Shown: positions 11,966-24,260 of the stretch, one piece after another
How positions within the stretch are numbered: position 1 is the stretch's first letter
How the letters are laid out: every line of letters starts with the position of its first letter
DNA from: Ziziphus jujuba
Lineage: Eukaryota > Streptophyta > Magnoliopsida > Rosales > Rhamnaceae
Length of the DNA stretch: 64,000 nucleotides
NCBI RefSeq assembly: GCF_031755915.1
Contig: NC_083382.1
Coordinates: 33,192,501 to 33,256,500 of the forward strand
Direction of reading: 5' to 3'
The notes under the pieces: model-generated
Databases searched by the model: none
What the model saw: the letters and a program-made list of their open reading frames with translations, nothing else
Told to the model about the DNA's origin: nothing
Translations under genes and position numbers: made by a program

Positions 11966-13572
11966 TCTCGGCTCCAATCATGATTACACCGGATTGGAAG
12001 GAACCATTTGAAATCATGTGTGATGCAAGTGACTTTGCAATTGGTGTGGTATTGGGACAAAGAAGAGATAAGATTTTTCGGGCAATCTTTTATGCAAGCA
12101 AAACTCTTAATGAGGCTCAACTCAATTACACAACCATCAAAAAGGAAATGTTGGCAGTGGTCTTTGCATGTGACAAGTTTTGGTCATACATTCTTGGATC
12201 CAAAGTCATTATCTACACCGACCATGCTACCATAAGATACCTTGTCAACAAAAAAGATGCCAAGCCTTGCTTAATCCGATGGATCTTGCTTCTACAAGAA
12301 TTTGATCTCGAAATCAAAGATATGAAGGGAAAGAAGAATGTGGTGGCGGATCATTTATCAAGGCTTGAAAATCTTCAAGAGGAAGGCGGTACTCATATGA
12401 TGAATTCTTTCCGAATGAAAGAATATTGAAGGTGGATGTCAAATTACCTTAGTTTGCCGATTTGGTGAATTATCTTGCTTGCAAAATCTTGCCACCGTAT
12501 TTGATAAAGCAGCGAAAGAAGTGGTTTCTTCATGAAGCAAAGAATTACTATTGGGATGACCCAATTTTGTTCAAGCGATGCTCCAATTTGGTCATTAGAA
12601 GATTCATACTGGAAGAAGAGTTTTCGAATGTGTTGTTTCATTGCCATACTTCTCCATGTGGTGGACATTTTGGACCTACACGCACCACTTCAAAGGTACT
12701 TCAATCCGGTTTCTATTGGCCTACCTTATTCAAAGATTGTTATGCTTTCGTTAAGACTTGTGATCGTTGTCAACGAATGGGAAACATCTCAAAAAGGCAT
12801 GAATTACCCCTCATGAATATTTTGGAGTTGGAAATTTTCGATGTGTGGGGGATTGATTTCATGGGTCCATTCCCATTGTTTTATGGCAACCAATACATTT
12901 TGCTTGTGGAGGATTATGTATCAAAATAGGTTGAAGCAATTCCTACCATAACAAATGATGCCAACGTTATTTTGAAATTCCTTGAAAGGAATATATTTTC
13001 TCAAGGTTTGGATCACCGAGAGCGATTATTAGTGAAGAAGGCTCTCATTTTTGCAATAAGTTGTTCAACTCTCTTTTACAAAAATATGATGTTAAGCACA
13101 AGGTAGTATTTGCCTACCATCCACAATCTAATGGTCAAGCCGAAGTGTCTAATCGAGAAATTAAGCAAATTCTAAAAAAGACGGTTGGCACAAACCGCAA
13201 GGATCGGTCTTCAAAGCTTGATGATGCTTGTGGGCATACCGAATAACCTTCAAAACTCCAATAGGCAAGAGCCCATATCATCTAGTCTATGGTAAGGCTT
13301 ATCATCTTCCGGTTAAGTTGGAACACCGTTCGTTTTGGGCTATTAAGAAGTTAAATTTCGATTTCCAAGCCACTGGTGAGAAAAGATTGCTACAATTTGA
13401 TGAGTTGGAGGAATTTAGAAGAGATGCTTATGAAAGTGGGAGGACTTATAAGGAGAAGACCAAAATTTGGCATGATAAGAAGATTTTAAGGAGACAGTTC
13501 TTATCGAGTCAACAACTTCTTCTATACAATTCTCGTTTGAAGCTCTTTCTGGGTAAATTGAGATCAAGATGA
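11966..13572 (+). pseudogene. Athila-like pol pseudogene (RNase H and integrase)
   Basis: The RNase H segment is open from 11980 to 12429, with [31 protein letters not shown] and a [10 protein letters not shown] end. The integrase zinc domain is at about 12630-12790 (HCHTSPCGGHFGPTRT ... CDRCQRMG). The core begins WGIDFMGPFP near 12850 and includes [11 protein letters not shown] near 13115. Frameshifts near 12930-13060 and 13240, and a stop replacing Trp near 12928, break it. The C-terminal integrase part (13228-13572) includes [28 protein letters not shown] sequence. Confidence 0.85.
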
Positions 13573-16500
13573 TCGGGACCTTTTCATATCAATCAAGTGT
13601 TTCCATATGGTGCAATTGAGATCTGAGGAGATGATGGAAGATTATTCCGGATTAATGGTCAAAGGGTCAACGTTATTTTGGAGGAGATGAGCATAGACAA
13701 ATTCTAGATGTGAATAAGCTTGTCCTTAATCTTGATGTATCTTATGAGAAGAATTTGAAGCCTTCAAAGGACTATGAACATATGAATGAAGAATCATCTT
13801 TGAAGGATTCAATGCAAAAGAAAAAGAGTTTCATGAAAAGGCAGAAGAATAAATCAAAGAAACAACATTTGAGCAAGATTAAGCAAGAATTGTCTGAGCA
13901 TGGAGACATGGAAAGGAAGAATGGTGATTTTGTCAAGCACTCCATTGGCGATGAGGAACTTCAAGACCCAACTTAAGCAACACTTGGCTACGTCTAGCTA
14001 GAGACGTAAAACCAAGCGCTTCTCGGGAAACAACCCGAGTTCCCTTTTAACCCTTCACATTTTCTTTCGAAATCTTTATCTTAAATTTTATTAAGTCATA
14101 ATTAGATTTAATATGCGTATTTTGATATTTTAATGCTAGTTTTATAATATTTTTCCTTGCATTTTTAAGGATTCTTGATGATTGGATTGGAGGTTCAAAT
14201 TCAAAATTTGAAGATATTCTCATATTTTGGATTAGTTTGGAGCACTGGAGTTAAAAAGTCAAAGAATTGAGTGAAATGCTGAAGAAGAACTGTGCAGATG
14301 GGTTAATTTTGAAAAATTGTCAAAAATCGTAGAAAATGAAATAGGAAGTGGGGAATATGTGGATGAAAGATGTGGATGTCTAGTTTCTGCAGAATTTTAC
14401 AGAACATCATTTGAAGATCTATAGAGAAAGATATTGCCATTTTAGTGACTGGTGTCCAGTTCAGGAAAATTCCAGCTTGTCTTCACGCCCATCTTCTTCC
14501 TTCTCGTGAGGAATATTTCTTCAAATCCTGCAGATTGGGTGCTGTCATTCTATGCCATTTTGGCTTGTTCAACCAGCTCCACACTCTGTTCATCCTTCTC
14601 CACGCCTCACTATACGCCAGCTACAATTTAAGCAAGACAAGTTTTTGAAACTCACAGTGAAGCTGGCGTTACTCTACGCCAAGTTGACGTGGAGTTCTTC
14701 ACTCCACGCAAACATATGCAGCATCATGCAAGGGAAGAGCAGCTCTCACAGATTCGGTGGCGTTGAGTCACGCCAACTTGGCGAGTACCATTGAAGCTCC
14801 ACGCTCATCTTCCTTTATGGCGTGTTCATCAGCTTCACGCCAGCATTCACGCCTCACTCAAGCCACAAAACAAAGGCAATGGCGTTGCCCCACGCCATGC
14901 TGGCGTATACCAAAATCACTCCACGCCTGGATGGTCTTCACAGCAAGTTCTCAATTCTATTTCCTCTCATTTAAGTCATGTGCCACACATGTGTTCATTT
15001 AAAATCCTACTTGAAATTACAAGTGTGCCATTAACTTTCCATGTGCAACTCACATGTCTCCTCAATTTCTTTCTTTTTCCTATTCCACACCGATTTCTAC
15101 ACCAATTCAAACTAATGAAAATCTCTTTTCTTCTTCTCTTCCACCAATTCAAGAACACCTCCATGCACCTTCAACTCCACCCACCGAATTTTTTTATCAA
15201 ATTTCGCCAAATATTTTGAAAAATAAATAAATCAATACATTTTGTCATTCACACTAATCCAACCGAACCCATCACCTTCTCTTCTACATAAAATTTTTCT
15301 TCTTTTCTCATCACCAAGAACAAGAAGACTTCTCATGCAAATTGTGAAGAAAATCAAGTGGGTATCTCACAAAAGTGAAGAAATTGTAATTAAGTAGCAA
15401 ATTTTACCAAGTAAGCTCTCTTTCTTCATTCTTTTGAAAGAATTTCATTAAGAGTTGCTTGAATTTTGAGAAGTGTTGTGATGTTGAACTGATGAGCTTT
15501 AGAGCTTAAATTTTAGTTTGAGGGGTCATGCTGGATTTGTTGAAGTGTTTTGTGTTTGATATTTGAATTTTATTTGAGGGGTGTTAAATTTGGATTGATC
15601 AATTTGTCCAAAGCATGAGTTGCGAAGAAGAGTGAAATTGTGCACGACAAGTGTTTGAAGAAATGATTAAGTGAGATTGGGAAGTAAGTTGAGGTTGCAA
15701 AATGAGAATTTTGTTAAGTTTTTGGGAGGGCTTTGGTCTCAAATGTTTTAACTAAAATATGCAAGTGGGAATGAAAAGCTTTGGGAATATTAACTTGATC
15801 AAGAAGCTAGGATTTTGGACTTTTTTCAACAAGAAGTAATTGGAATAAGTTTGAGTCAGTGCTTGATCACCATTGACATGAGCTTAATTATTGAAGCTTA
15901 CAATGATCTAATGTCTTGGAGATCCCGGTTTGCTTGAAGAACATGAAGCTACATCTCACTCCTTCATTATAAAGCCCTCACCTTCAAAAGGCCGGAAGAA
16001 TCAAAGTTTGGGGGTGAATTTCACTCACCGCCAAGTATGTTTTCTCTAACCCTTCTCTTTAATTTTAAACATTGGGGACAATGTTTAGTTTAAGTTTTGG
16101 GGAGGGAATTCAAATTTTAGAGCCTTTTTGAAAATTTGGTTGGGGAAAAAAAAAAAAAAAAATTGTGCTTAATTGTTGAAATTTGAATTTCTCAATCATC
16201 TTGTTAGAATTTTAAATTTGGTTTAATAGTTTATTTTTGTTTTGAGAAAAATTTTGAAAATCCATAAAAAAAATTTTAAAAAATCCAAAAATATTTTAGT
16301 TGTTTGTTTTTAGTAGTTTTTGGTTTTGGTAGATAAAATAATTGGCCAATGATGAATAAATTAATGATTAAATGCATTTTCTTGTGGTAATGGATTTGTA
16401 ATTTGTTCATTTGATTACCGGAAGATACACGTGGATATTGTTGTTCTTGAGAAATTTTAGCACTTAATGATTATTTGCATGATATAACTTGTATTTTGAT

Positions 16501-17395
16501 GAAAATTTGCATGATTAGGGTATATTATTGGATTAGCTCTAGAACTTACATAATTTCAACTCGAGGCGAAATCCTAGTTTTATATTGAGCTTAGGAAATA
16601 ATTTAGGCCTTCCTTGTTGAGTTTGAGCCTTTTTGAAGCTAACCCTATCATTTTATATCCCTAGTACCCTTTTTGAGCCTTTATGATGCATATAGAGATG
16701 CATTTAGAGCCTTTTTCTTGATAAACCACGTTTACCAACCCTTATGAACCTAATTTATATTCTTTATCCCACCTTTCTCATATTTAAGGAATCTTATTAT
16801 TGAAATGAAATGAATTTTAGCTTGAGTGTGTTTAGGTGAGGTGAGTGAGTAATCTATTTAGGGGAGGAGAAATGGAAATTGGATTTTAGTGCGTTCTCTA
16901 CGAGGAGTTTGAATGTAGCTAAATAAGTAAAAGTTCAATTTTGGGGTACGAAGTGGAGAGTGATGATAGGGAGAGTGTATTTGAGTTCAAATAAATAAAT
17001 TAAAAGAAAAAAAAAAAAAAAAAGTCCTAGATTGAGAGTTTGAAAACTCAAGGGAAGCAATGGAATTGTAATGTAGCAATTTCCCACTTTGATTTGAACC
17101 CCAAAAAAAAAAAAAAAAAAAGAAAAAGAATGTTCCGGAAAAAAAAAAAGCAAAGAAAGTAAGGGATTAGCTTTCTTTAAGTTTGTAGAAATAGCTTCCT
17201 TGAGTTGTAATATTTGTAATTTCAATACACTTGGGACTTGTATATAAAATGAACTCAAATATTTAGAAAAAGCTTCATCAGTGAGAAATATACTTTTCAA
17301 TAAGGGAGTATAGGTTGATCATGACTAGTGAAGAGTATGTGAGTGAGAGTTGAAGTAAGAAAATGGGAAATTAAGGGTAAAAAGAGGGTCAAGCT
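13573..17395 (+). other. Long non-coding 3' region of the Athila-like element
   Basis: About 3.8 kb follows pol with no convincing gene. An open stretch at 13710-13976 is K-rich and compositionally biased. At 14440-14940 the motif 'cacgcc'/'ggcgt' recurs many times on alternating strands. From 16010 the 'tttggggg' and 'acattggggacaatgt' blocks and the poly-A runs (16147-16162, 17008-17024, 17102-17120) are characteristic of the 3' untranslated region of this lineage. The minus-strand ORF at 16935-17300 is poly-A derived and not a gene. Confidence 0.6.
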
Positions 17396-18835
17396 TTAAT
17401 TCATGTTTTTTAGTACATGATGCTGCTTTCCAAGTTGGCAAGCTTCACATACTCCTATCATCTGATCAATTTCAGGTAGGCCTTTAACCATCTTTCTCTT
17501 CGATAGCAACCTTAGACTTCCAATATTTAAATGCCCAAATCTATCATGCCATATTTTTGAATTTTCTCCTTCAACACATCTAAAACAATCAATATTAGAG
17601 ATTTCCAGTGTAAGAGGAAATAAATTATTTGAAGCCACTGGAATTTTAGCAACAAGCTGACTTTTCTTCTTTAGAATGCACATATTATCATGAAAGTGAA
17701 TATCAAATCCCTTTTTCAAAAGTTGCCCAGTGCTTAAGCAAGTTACATTGTAATCCAGGGACATGGTAAACTTCTGACATTTTCTCCAAAGCTCCAGATT
17801 TACTTTTAAGAATAATTTCTCCCATACCTTGTATTTCATAGGATTTTGCATCTTCTATTGTCACTTGACCACGTTCAAATTCTTCTAATGGTGAAAACAA
17901 ATGCTTATTGCCAGTCATATGCTTACTTGCTCCACTATCTAAATACCAAACATTATTTACATCACCATAGCAAGCAAGAAGTAAAGTTTCAGAATTACCT
18001 TCCTCCTTATCATGGATGAACCCAGTATTCTTTTGTTGGTTAGCTGGATTATTCCAACATTCACTTTTGACAATAAAAGCATTCAAAATAGCCACGTCCA
18101 TGAAAATTAGAAACTCTTCCTCTTCCTCCTCTGAATCTGCCACCTCTTCCTCTTTGTGGTGTGTTCTCTGGCTGATTTATATTTTCTACTGAAGGATCTT
18201 CTTTGCTTGGACTTCCTCTCCCTCTTCCATGAAATTTAGGATTTCTTCCACTAGTATTGACTCCTCTACCACGTCCTCTAAAATTAGCTCGTGAGAAATT
18301 TTGCCCTCCTGTATTTGTAACTTGTGATTTAAGAGCTTGGTCAACCGAAGTCTGACCGGATGAAGCAAGAGTTCTTTTATTTACTCGAAATTCATGAGAC
18401 TTTAAAATGCCAAATAACTCCTCTATTGAAACAGTAGATAAATCCTTTGATTCTTCTACTGCAACGACAACATTCAAATTCTGCTCTCAAAGTTTGCACA
18501 CGTACCTTTTTCACTTTTTCCCCTCCTTTATATGCTGATTGGATCATGTCCCAGGCTTGCTTGGATGTTTCTGCTTTTGCAATTTCAAATACTGGTCTTT
18601 CAATGGTTTGATAAATCTGAAAGAGAGCTTTGCTGTCTTTCTCTCTTTTTTCTTTCAACAAAATGCTTTCTGCTGTAGTTAGACTCTCTTCATCTTCTGG
18701 CTCTTCATATCCATCTTCAACAATACTCCATAACTTAAATGATTTTAGCAGTACCTTCATCTGATGGCTCCAATAATCATAATCTTCTCCATTGAAGCAG
18801 GGAATAAGGGAAGCCAAATTGTTTATGTTTGCCAT
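17396..18835 (-). pseudogene. Ty1/copia gag-pro-int pseudogene
   Basis: Gag starts at 18835 with LASLIPCFNGEDYDYWSHQM and continues into a UBN2-type gag domain. A frameshift near 18440-18480 leads into an R/G-rich tail ending at a shrunken zinc knuckle (CFYCQK then SEC, missing the His part) near 18061-18080. After another frameshift, protease has the WYLDSGASKHMTGN motif near 17930. A third frameshift near 17720-17770 leads to the GAG-pre-integrase domain (WHDRFGHLNIGSL, CEACQLGKQHH). Confidence 0.88.
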
Positions 18836-18837
18836 GA

Positions 18838-18849
18838 GCTATGATACCA
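18838..18849 (-). other. Primer binding site (initiator tRNA-Met type), degenerate
   Basis: The minus strand reads GGTATCATAGC, one mismatch from the common plant copia PBS GGTATCAGAGC. It lies 2 bases inside the LTR and 3 bases before the gag ATG at 18835. Confidence 0.8.
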
Positions 18850-18851
18850 AT

Positions 18852-19339
18852 TGTTGCCTACTTTCAATGGCTAGCTAAGTAGCTAGCTAGTTCCTTACTT
18901 TCTTTTGTCTTTATCTTTCTTTCTTTCTCTGATTGGCAATCTTTTTACTTATTTCTTTTTCTTCTTTCTTTCTTTCTTTCCATGACTAGCAGTCTTTTTA
19001 CTTATTTCTTTTTCTTCTTTTAAGTGCAGTATAGTTTATTAGATGCACTTTCTATTTTATTTGTTCTGACTTTATTCAAATTATTTGTCCAAACTTCATA
19101 ATGCAATTATAAACTCTTCATCATGTGTTCTTTCACTATTTTTGGCAAATAGGAATTATTGTACTTTTTCATCATTTAGCGATGGTGAAAGCATAAACGT
19201 CTCTAGATCTAACCAATATTTTTCACTAACTGGACCTGTTATGTTTGTCTTCATTTAGTAATAGTTTTGCATTGGTTTTTTCTAACCTTTTTGTCGCTTT
19301 TTGTTTTAATATTTGCCATGCTTATGATGAAAGTAGACA
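18852..19339 (-). repeat. 5' LTR of the copia element (488 bp)
   Basis: The plus-strand ends are TGTTGCCTACTTTC and GAAAGTAGACA, a near-perfect short inverted repeat as expected for LTR termini. The LTR contains CT-rich runs ('tttctttctttctt') duplicated at about 18925 and 18965. The primer binding site abuts its inner end. The outer end is inferred only from the terminal inverted repeat because the second LTR is absent. Confidence 0.65.
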
Positions 19340-21868
19340 GGGAAGCAAAAGATGTCTATCATAACCGACTAAGTCATAGTGGTATGAGTGAAAGTACACC
19401 ATCCATATCATGGAATTATTATTAATTTGACTAATATGGATAGTCACGTTAGGAGCAAAATATTAGTTTAAGATGGATTAGTGTGTGAATGAGATCAATT
19501 ATTGAAATCGAATGATAGAATAAGAGAATTGAGCGACAATATATATATAAATAGACTGGATGTTATGAGTTTTTTATTATTATTATTATTTGTAATTTAA
19601 ACATATATATATATATAGTCAAATGATAAGATATGAGTATTCTTATTCACTTTAATTGATCAATAAATGTGCAGATCATTAAGAGTTTCAATTGTAAATT
19701 TTATGAGTCGAGACTAATTAAGAAACTTATTAATTTAAACTTTAATAGAAAGCTTCCAAAATGTATCAAACTTTTAAATTTTGTTATCTTTCTTTATTCA
19801 AACATTTATTTCTGTTATTATTATTATCTTTTTTTTACAGACAGTTTAATAGATTGAATTCAAATATATGCTTTTGCTATTACATTTAAAAAATATATAT
19901 ATATATATATATATGAGAAAGTGTTGAATTCTGGGTTGTTGCTATCAAATATAATGATAGCAAAAGCTTTTCTTTTTCTTTTTTTCTTTTTTGATTCAAT
20001 TTGAATCTTAAATTAAACCAGGGTTGGAGTTATATGACTGCCACATAAGCTTATGAGTTTTCTATAATTATTTGTAATTTTTAAAAGTACAGGTATAGGC
20101 ATGCTTTAATTCGCCTAATGGCTATGAAAAGTGGATTATCCTTCAATTTTCTTCTAAAAGCATGATGGCAGCAAAATCTAGATATAAAGTCTAGCACGCA
20201 ACTCCATTGAACATAGAAATATCATTAGTAATGTTACAAAAAAATATTGTACTTGAAGATTTTTCATATTTGAAATTAATCACCTGATGATAGGTGAGAT
20301 AAAAATTTGAAATAAATATAGAAATTGTTCAATTGTCCGCCCAATCCAAGGCCAAAATAACTTCCTTTTTCATTTTGTTTTATAATAAATAATATAGAGA
20401 CAGCATGTTCATTATTCTTTTGGACCTTTCTGAAATAAATAAGCGATCTTAGTAATTATTAATCATCGCAGGGTGGTCAATTATCCTCTTACCAATAGAT
20501 GAAGAATCCATCTCCAGTTACAAAGTACTAAAACATTAAATAAGTACCGAAAGTACTAAAAGTAGGAAAAATAATGTACGGCCAACAACCAGCAATCATG
20601 TACCTTAATTTCCGTACCTGACTGAACTCACTCCTGAAAACTTTATATTAGATACTGTTGCTTTAGTTACTGTCAATCATGTCCATTACTCATTTACCAA
20701 GAAAAAAAAAATCATGTTCATTACTTTTTTTTTTTTTTTTGAAGTCATGCCCATTACTAATTAACTAGAAACTAAGACAATTATTCACTAAAATACAGGT
20801 TATTAATTTCTGTGTTTTATATAACTAATTAATGGATTAATAAATTGTTAAATCATTGGAAAATCGCATGGTACCCTCAACACTTTCCCATATATATATG
20901 GTAAATGAGGTAAACTAATTTATAAATTAATTAAGAGTTTGTACGAAGGAAAACGCAAAAGAGTTGGTATAATTTTGTGAATATTTAAAGAAATCAGTAA
21001 TACTATTATATACAGCTGTGTCTTTATTGGTTTCTGATTTTGTTTTTTTGGATTAAGCACATGTGGTTTTAATACCATGCGTGTGCAGTTGAGAACGTAG
21101 ACCCCAAATCTAGTATTATTTATCATGTATTTATTTGTTTTGGTATATCCCATACCTAGTATCTTAGTGGTTGTATATTTATAAATACAGTACACCATGT
21201 GGATGTGTTAGTTTTAAACTTTTATTTTATTTTGCATTTTTTGTTATTCTAACTGAGAAATATATTAATTTAAACAAAAACATCCTTATGGTAGAGTTGT
21301 TAAATTTTAAACTCAGAACTTCTTGGATTGTTAACTCTAATACCAAGTTAAATTATTATTTTTTTTTACAAAAATTTAAAGTTATTGGAGGTTTATATTT
21401 TTCTCTAGCAGCATGCAACGCATCAAAACTTTTACACCAGTCTATTGGAAAAGAAATAATAAAAAATGGTAAAACTGTTACTAAGATATTATAGTGATGA
21501 TTTAAAATATAATTAATACTAGTTTTATCAAATAATCAACCATGTAAAAATTTTTTTTTTTTACTTTTTTAGGAAGTTAAAGAATTAAATTGACTTAAGA
21601 GGAGATAAAGAAAAGTGAGAGAGTGAGAGAGCGTAAGGTTTGTTGAAAGCAAAATATAGAAGTAGCAGCACAGCACCAAATTAACTAAAATTTAAATTCA
21701 CACTGGATATAGCACACATAATAGCAAAGCAAAATATGACTAATTAAGCAGCAGGGAACAACCAAAGCAAAAGCTTACAAACACTGCCCAATATTTTTCT
21801 ATAGGGCTTATTGAGTACAAACTGGCAAATTAAGATGAAAACAACACTAACGATGAGGTAACGGGAAT
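19340..21868. other. AT-rich intergenic region, no gene seen
   Basis: There are short TA tracts (19542-19552, 19601-19617, 19893-19913), poly-T runs and no ORF with family features. The ORFs here (for example 20920-21198 minus and 21171-21494 plus) are low-complexity and unconvincing. A host promoter or 3' UTR for the B3 gene could lie at the right end. Confidence 0.6.
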
Positions 21869-22225
21869 CTAAGAACTAATTCCCGTTTCCGCGTTTGGAA
21901 CGATCCTTGAAAAAGAGTTTGGAAGAACTTTAATTCGAAACGTTCCATCTTCCATCTTGTCGAAATAGATCTTGTCGCCAATTCGAAGTTGTTTTTCCAC
22001 TACAAAACGATGCCATCCCTGGAACATAAACGTAGGCTTGTTCCCAGCTTCCCGAAGTGACAATTGGAATTCGTAGACGTTGCCACTATCGAAATCAGCA
22101 ACCTGGAGTCGTGCATGATGATTAAGGCGATGATAAGAAACATACTTGCTTGGGACTGAAAGTTTGTCTTCCACATCGGTTTTCGTCAACTCTTTCACGA
22201 AGCGATCCTTGTTTGTTTTCTCCAT
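21869..22225 (-). CDS. Small single-B3-domain protein (118 aa), putative DNA-binding
   Basis: An intact uninterrupted ORF runs from ATG at 22225 to the stop at 21869. Almost the whole protein is one B3 fold (residues about 8-105): FVKELTKTDVEDKLSVPSKY at the start, a central VYEFQLSLREAGNKPTF, then GWHRFVVEKQLRIGDKIYFD and TFRIKVL at the end. B3 domains are plant-specific DNA-binding folds of nuclear transcription factors. Proteins made of little more than one B3 occur in angiosperms and are poorly characterised. It is related to the protein at 54641-54964, in the same orientation. No intron is needed. The target and role are unknown, and it could also be a truncated derivative of a larger B3 gene. 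Confidence 0.75.
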   Translation of the reverse strand: MEKTNKDRFVKELTKTDVEDKLSVPSKYVSYHRLNHHARLQVADFDSGNVYEFQLSLREAGNKPTFMFQGWHRFVVEKQLRIGDKIYFDKMEDGTFRIKVLPNSFSRIVPNAETGISS

Positions 22226-22263
22226 TGTTTCTTAATTTGGGTTGATGAGCCGGTACTGATTGC

Positions 22264-22486
22264 TGAACTCTGAATGGTTTAGTAGCTCAGCAGAAGTTAT
22301 ATTTACAGGGGATGTTTGGTTTCACTGAATTACTGGTGTCCTCTGACAGAGACAGCGAGTGAAGTGACAGAAAGATAGTGAACTCTGAAAGGTTTAGCCA
22401 TCAGTTATTTATAACCAGTTGGTTTCCCTGAGTTGTTGGACGTCCTATCACAGAGACGGGAAGTGAAGTGAGAAAAAGGTAGAGAG
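22264..22486 (-). promoter_or_regulatory. Tandemly duplicated upstream region of the B3 gene
   Basis: Two diverged copies of about 110 bp (22264-22379 and 22380-22486) share 'gaactctgaa.ggtttag', 'ggtttc.ctga.tt', 'gtcct.t.acagagac' and 'agtgaagtga.a'. The distal copy contains a TATA-like TATAAATA on the minus strand at about 22406-22415. The interpretation as a promoter rests only on position, 40-260 bp upstream of the ATG. Confidence 0.5.
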
Positions 22487-23799
22487 CAGGACTACCCCAC
22501 AGAATATGTTGAAAGATATTCATTTTGCTTTCTGCTTGCTGATTTGACTAATCAATTACAATTTCTAAAATAATTTTCGGACAAACTTACCAAAGTCTTT
22601 TTCGTGAAAACTATATCCTCAAGTACCTCTGTCTTTTTGTTTTTATTATAAATTATTAGTCATGAATTAACAATATAAAATAAATTGGACAGTGAACTAA
22701 TTTGTACACATAAAAAAATAAGGCTGTATTGATTTAATAAAGTTTATGTTTTATATTTTAGAATATTTATCATAATTAAGTTAAAACATTCTCAATACTA
22801 AATTATTAGCATAGTATTAATCTGGTACTCACTCTCTAAGGTTTTGAGGAAATGATGACTAACATTCAAATTCATTATGACTATAATAACACGTCTACTC
22901 TCTAATAATAATAAACAAGCTAGAGGTAACAATTTATTCTTCACGTCTTTTATCAGGAAAAAAAATAAAAATTTAAACATATATATATATATATATATTT
23001 TACTGCTTACTTATATAATATTTGCAGGTGGCTCATAATATCATGAAATTTAATTTATTTGTTGGGCTGGTTGGGATTGATACTTGATCACATGTGCGTG
23101 GATTACATCTCAGCCTTATAACTGTCAATTATACTTTATGCTCTTTCTTTTTTTCTTTTTTTCTTTTTTTCTTGGAGTTATCTTTATTCTTCATACTATT
23201 TGAGTTTTGGAAGTATGCTTTGTCAATTATGCAAGTGATTGGGATGTCTTTTATTTGAACGCAAGGCCATTATAAGATTAGGTCAAAGAGTTTTTATTTT
23301 TTATTTTTTATTTTTTATTTTTTGGCTATCCTGTCAAGTTTATGTTTTTTTTTATTACTATATAATGTGTTTTGCCTTATTTCTGTCAAATATTTTTATC
23401 AATCAAACGTTCCTTGAAGTTTGGGTTGTATTGCTAAGTCATCAGTGAAAAGGATGTTTTCTGTTTGAACTTGATTTAGACCATATATTGCACTATGTCT
23501 GTATTAGATATTATTTATAAATCTCTGATGGGTGGGTAAAATGTACCTTTAAGCTCCTTACTAAATAATTTATGTTGAACAGCATGACTAGCTTTATTAC
23601 AATCAGTTCTTCTTTATAAACAAAAGAGGTCATCGATGACGTATCATCATCCTTTTGGTTTGTGATTAAGACAAATGTTACGATCAAACAATTAACATAC
23701 ACACATATATACACACACACAAACATATATATATATATATGATATATAAGAGACAACTTTAAAATCCCATCTTACTTTAATTCGTTATCTTATTTAAGG

Positions 23800-24260
23800 A
23801 CAAAAAATGATTAAAAGTATACCACTTTATTTCTTATAGGTCTACCATGCATACGTTTTCGCATAAAGAGACCCTTACAATTCGCATGCAAGAACTATTA
23901 ATTAATCCATAATCTTCTATTGCTTCAGATTTTTTAGATAGTACAAAAAACAAAAACAATAAAATAAAAGGATTTAGCTGGAGGATTTAAAATAGAAAAA
24001 TTTGAAGTATAATTTTTATTTATAATTCATATATAAAAAGAATTTGGCATTCTTTTTCACTTTATTGGCTCATCAAATATAGATATAGAATTATAATGAG
24101 GACGGGTCCCTCGGCTATTAACAGTCCCCTTTTGATTTCTATATGTTTTTATGAATCTCAAATTAAATTAATGATTGGATATTGAAGCTATAGCTGACAT
24201 ACGTACCCAAAGTAACTCCCAGTTAAGTTATTTAGGCATGGATTATCGGCCAGTTTTGTA
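23800..24260. repeat. Duplicated intergenic segment K, copy A
   Basis: It aligns with 53250-53690. Shared blocks include 'agaactattaattaatccat', 'aaaaagaatttggcatt.tttttcactttattggctcatcaaa', 'agaattataatgag..cgggtcc' and 'aaattaaattaatgattggatattgaag'. It is part of the larger segmental duplication of this locus. Confidence 0.8.

Larger units (their letters stand above)
8952..17395 (+). mobile_element. Athila/Tat-like Ty3/gypsy element, 5' half missing, nested insertion
   Basis: It begins abruptly inside pol, at the LGHGGFYRRFIKDFSKI motif at the RT/RNase H boundary. It is interrupted by a solo LTR (9098-11960) and continues with RNase H, integrase, a long non-coding stretch and poly-A/G-rich tail features near 16010-17160. 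The aspartate-rich RNase H with [13 protein letters not shown] and [10 protein letters not shown] is typical of the Athila/Tat lineage. The post-pol 'gagacgtaaaaccaagcgct ... caacccga' block (13995-14040) and the 'acattggggacaatgt' block (16071-16086) are also typical. The right edge is where a minus-strand copia fragment begins. No LTR of this element was identified. Confidence 0.75.
17396..19339 (-). mobile_element. Ty1/copia retrotransposon, 5' part only (LTR, PBS, gag, PR, start of INT)
   Basis: Read on the minus strand the order is 5' LTR (19339-18852), primer binding site, gag, protease and the GAG-pre-integrase domain, ending at about 17396 just after CEACQLGKQHH. Everything 3' of this (integrase core, RT, RNase H, 3' LTR) is missing, so this is a truncated copy. 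It sits at the end of the Athila-like element. No target duplication can be assigned. Confidence 0.88.

Noticed and set aside
16935..17300. 121-codon minus-strand ORF with phenylalanine runs
   Set aside because: It is the reverse reading of poly-A tracts in the 3' untranslated part of the Athila-like element.
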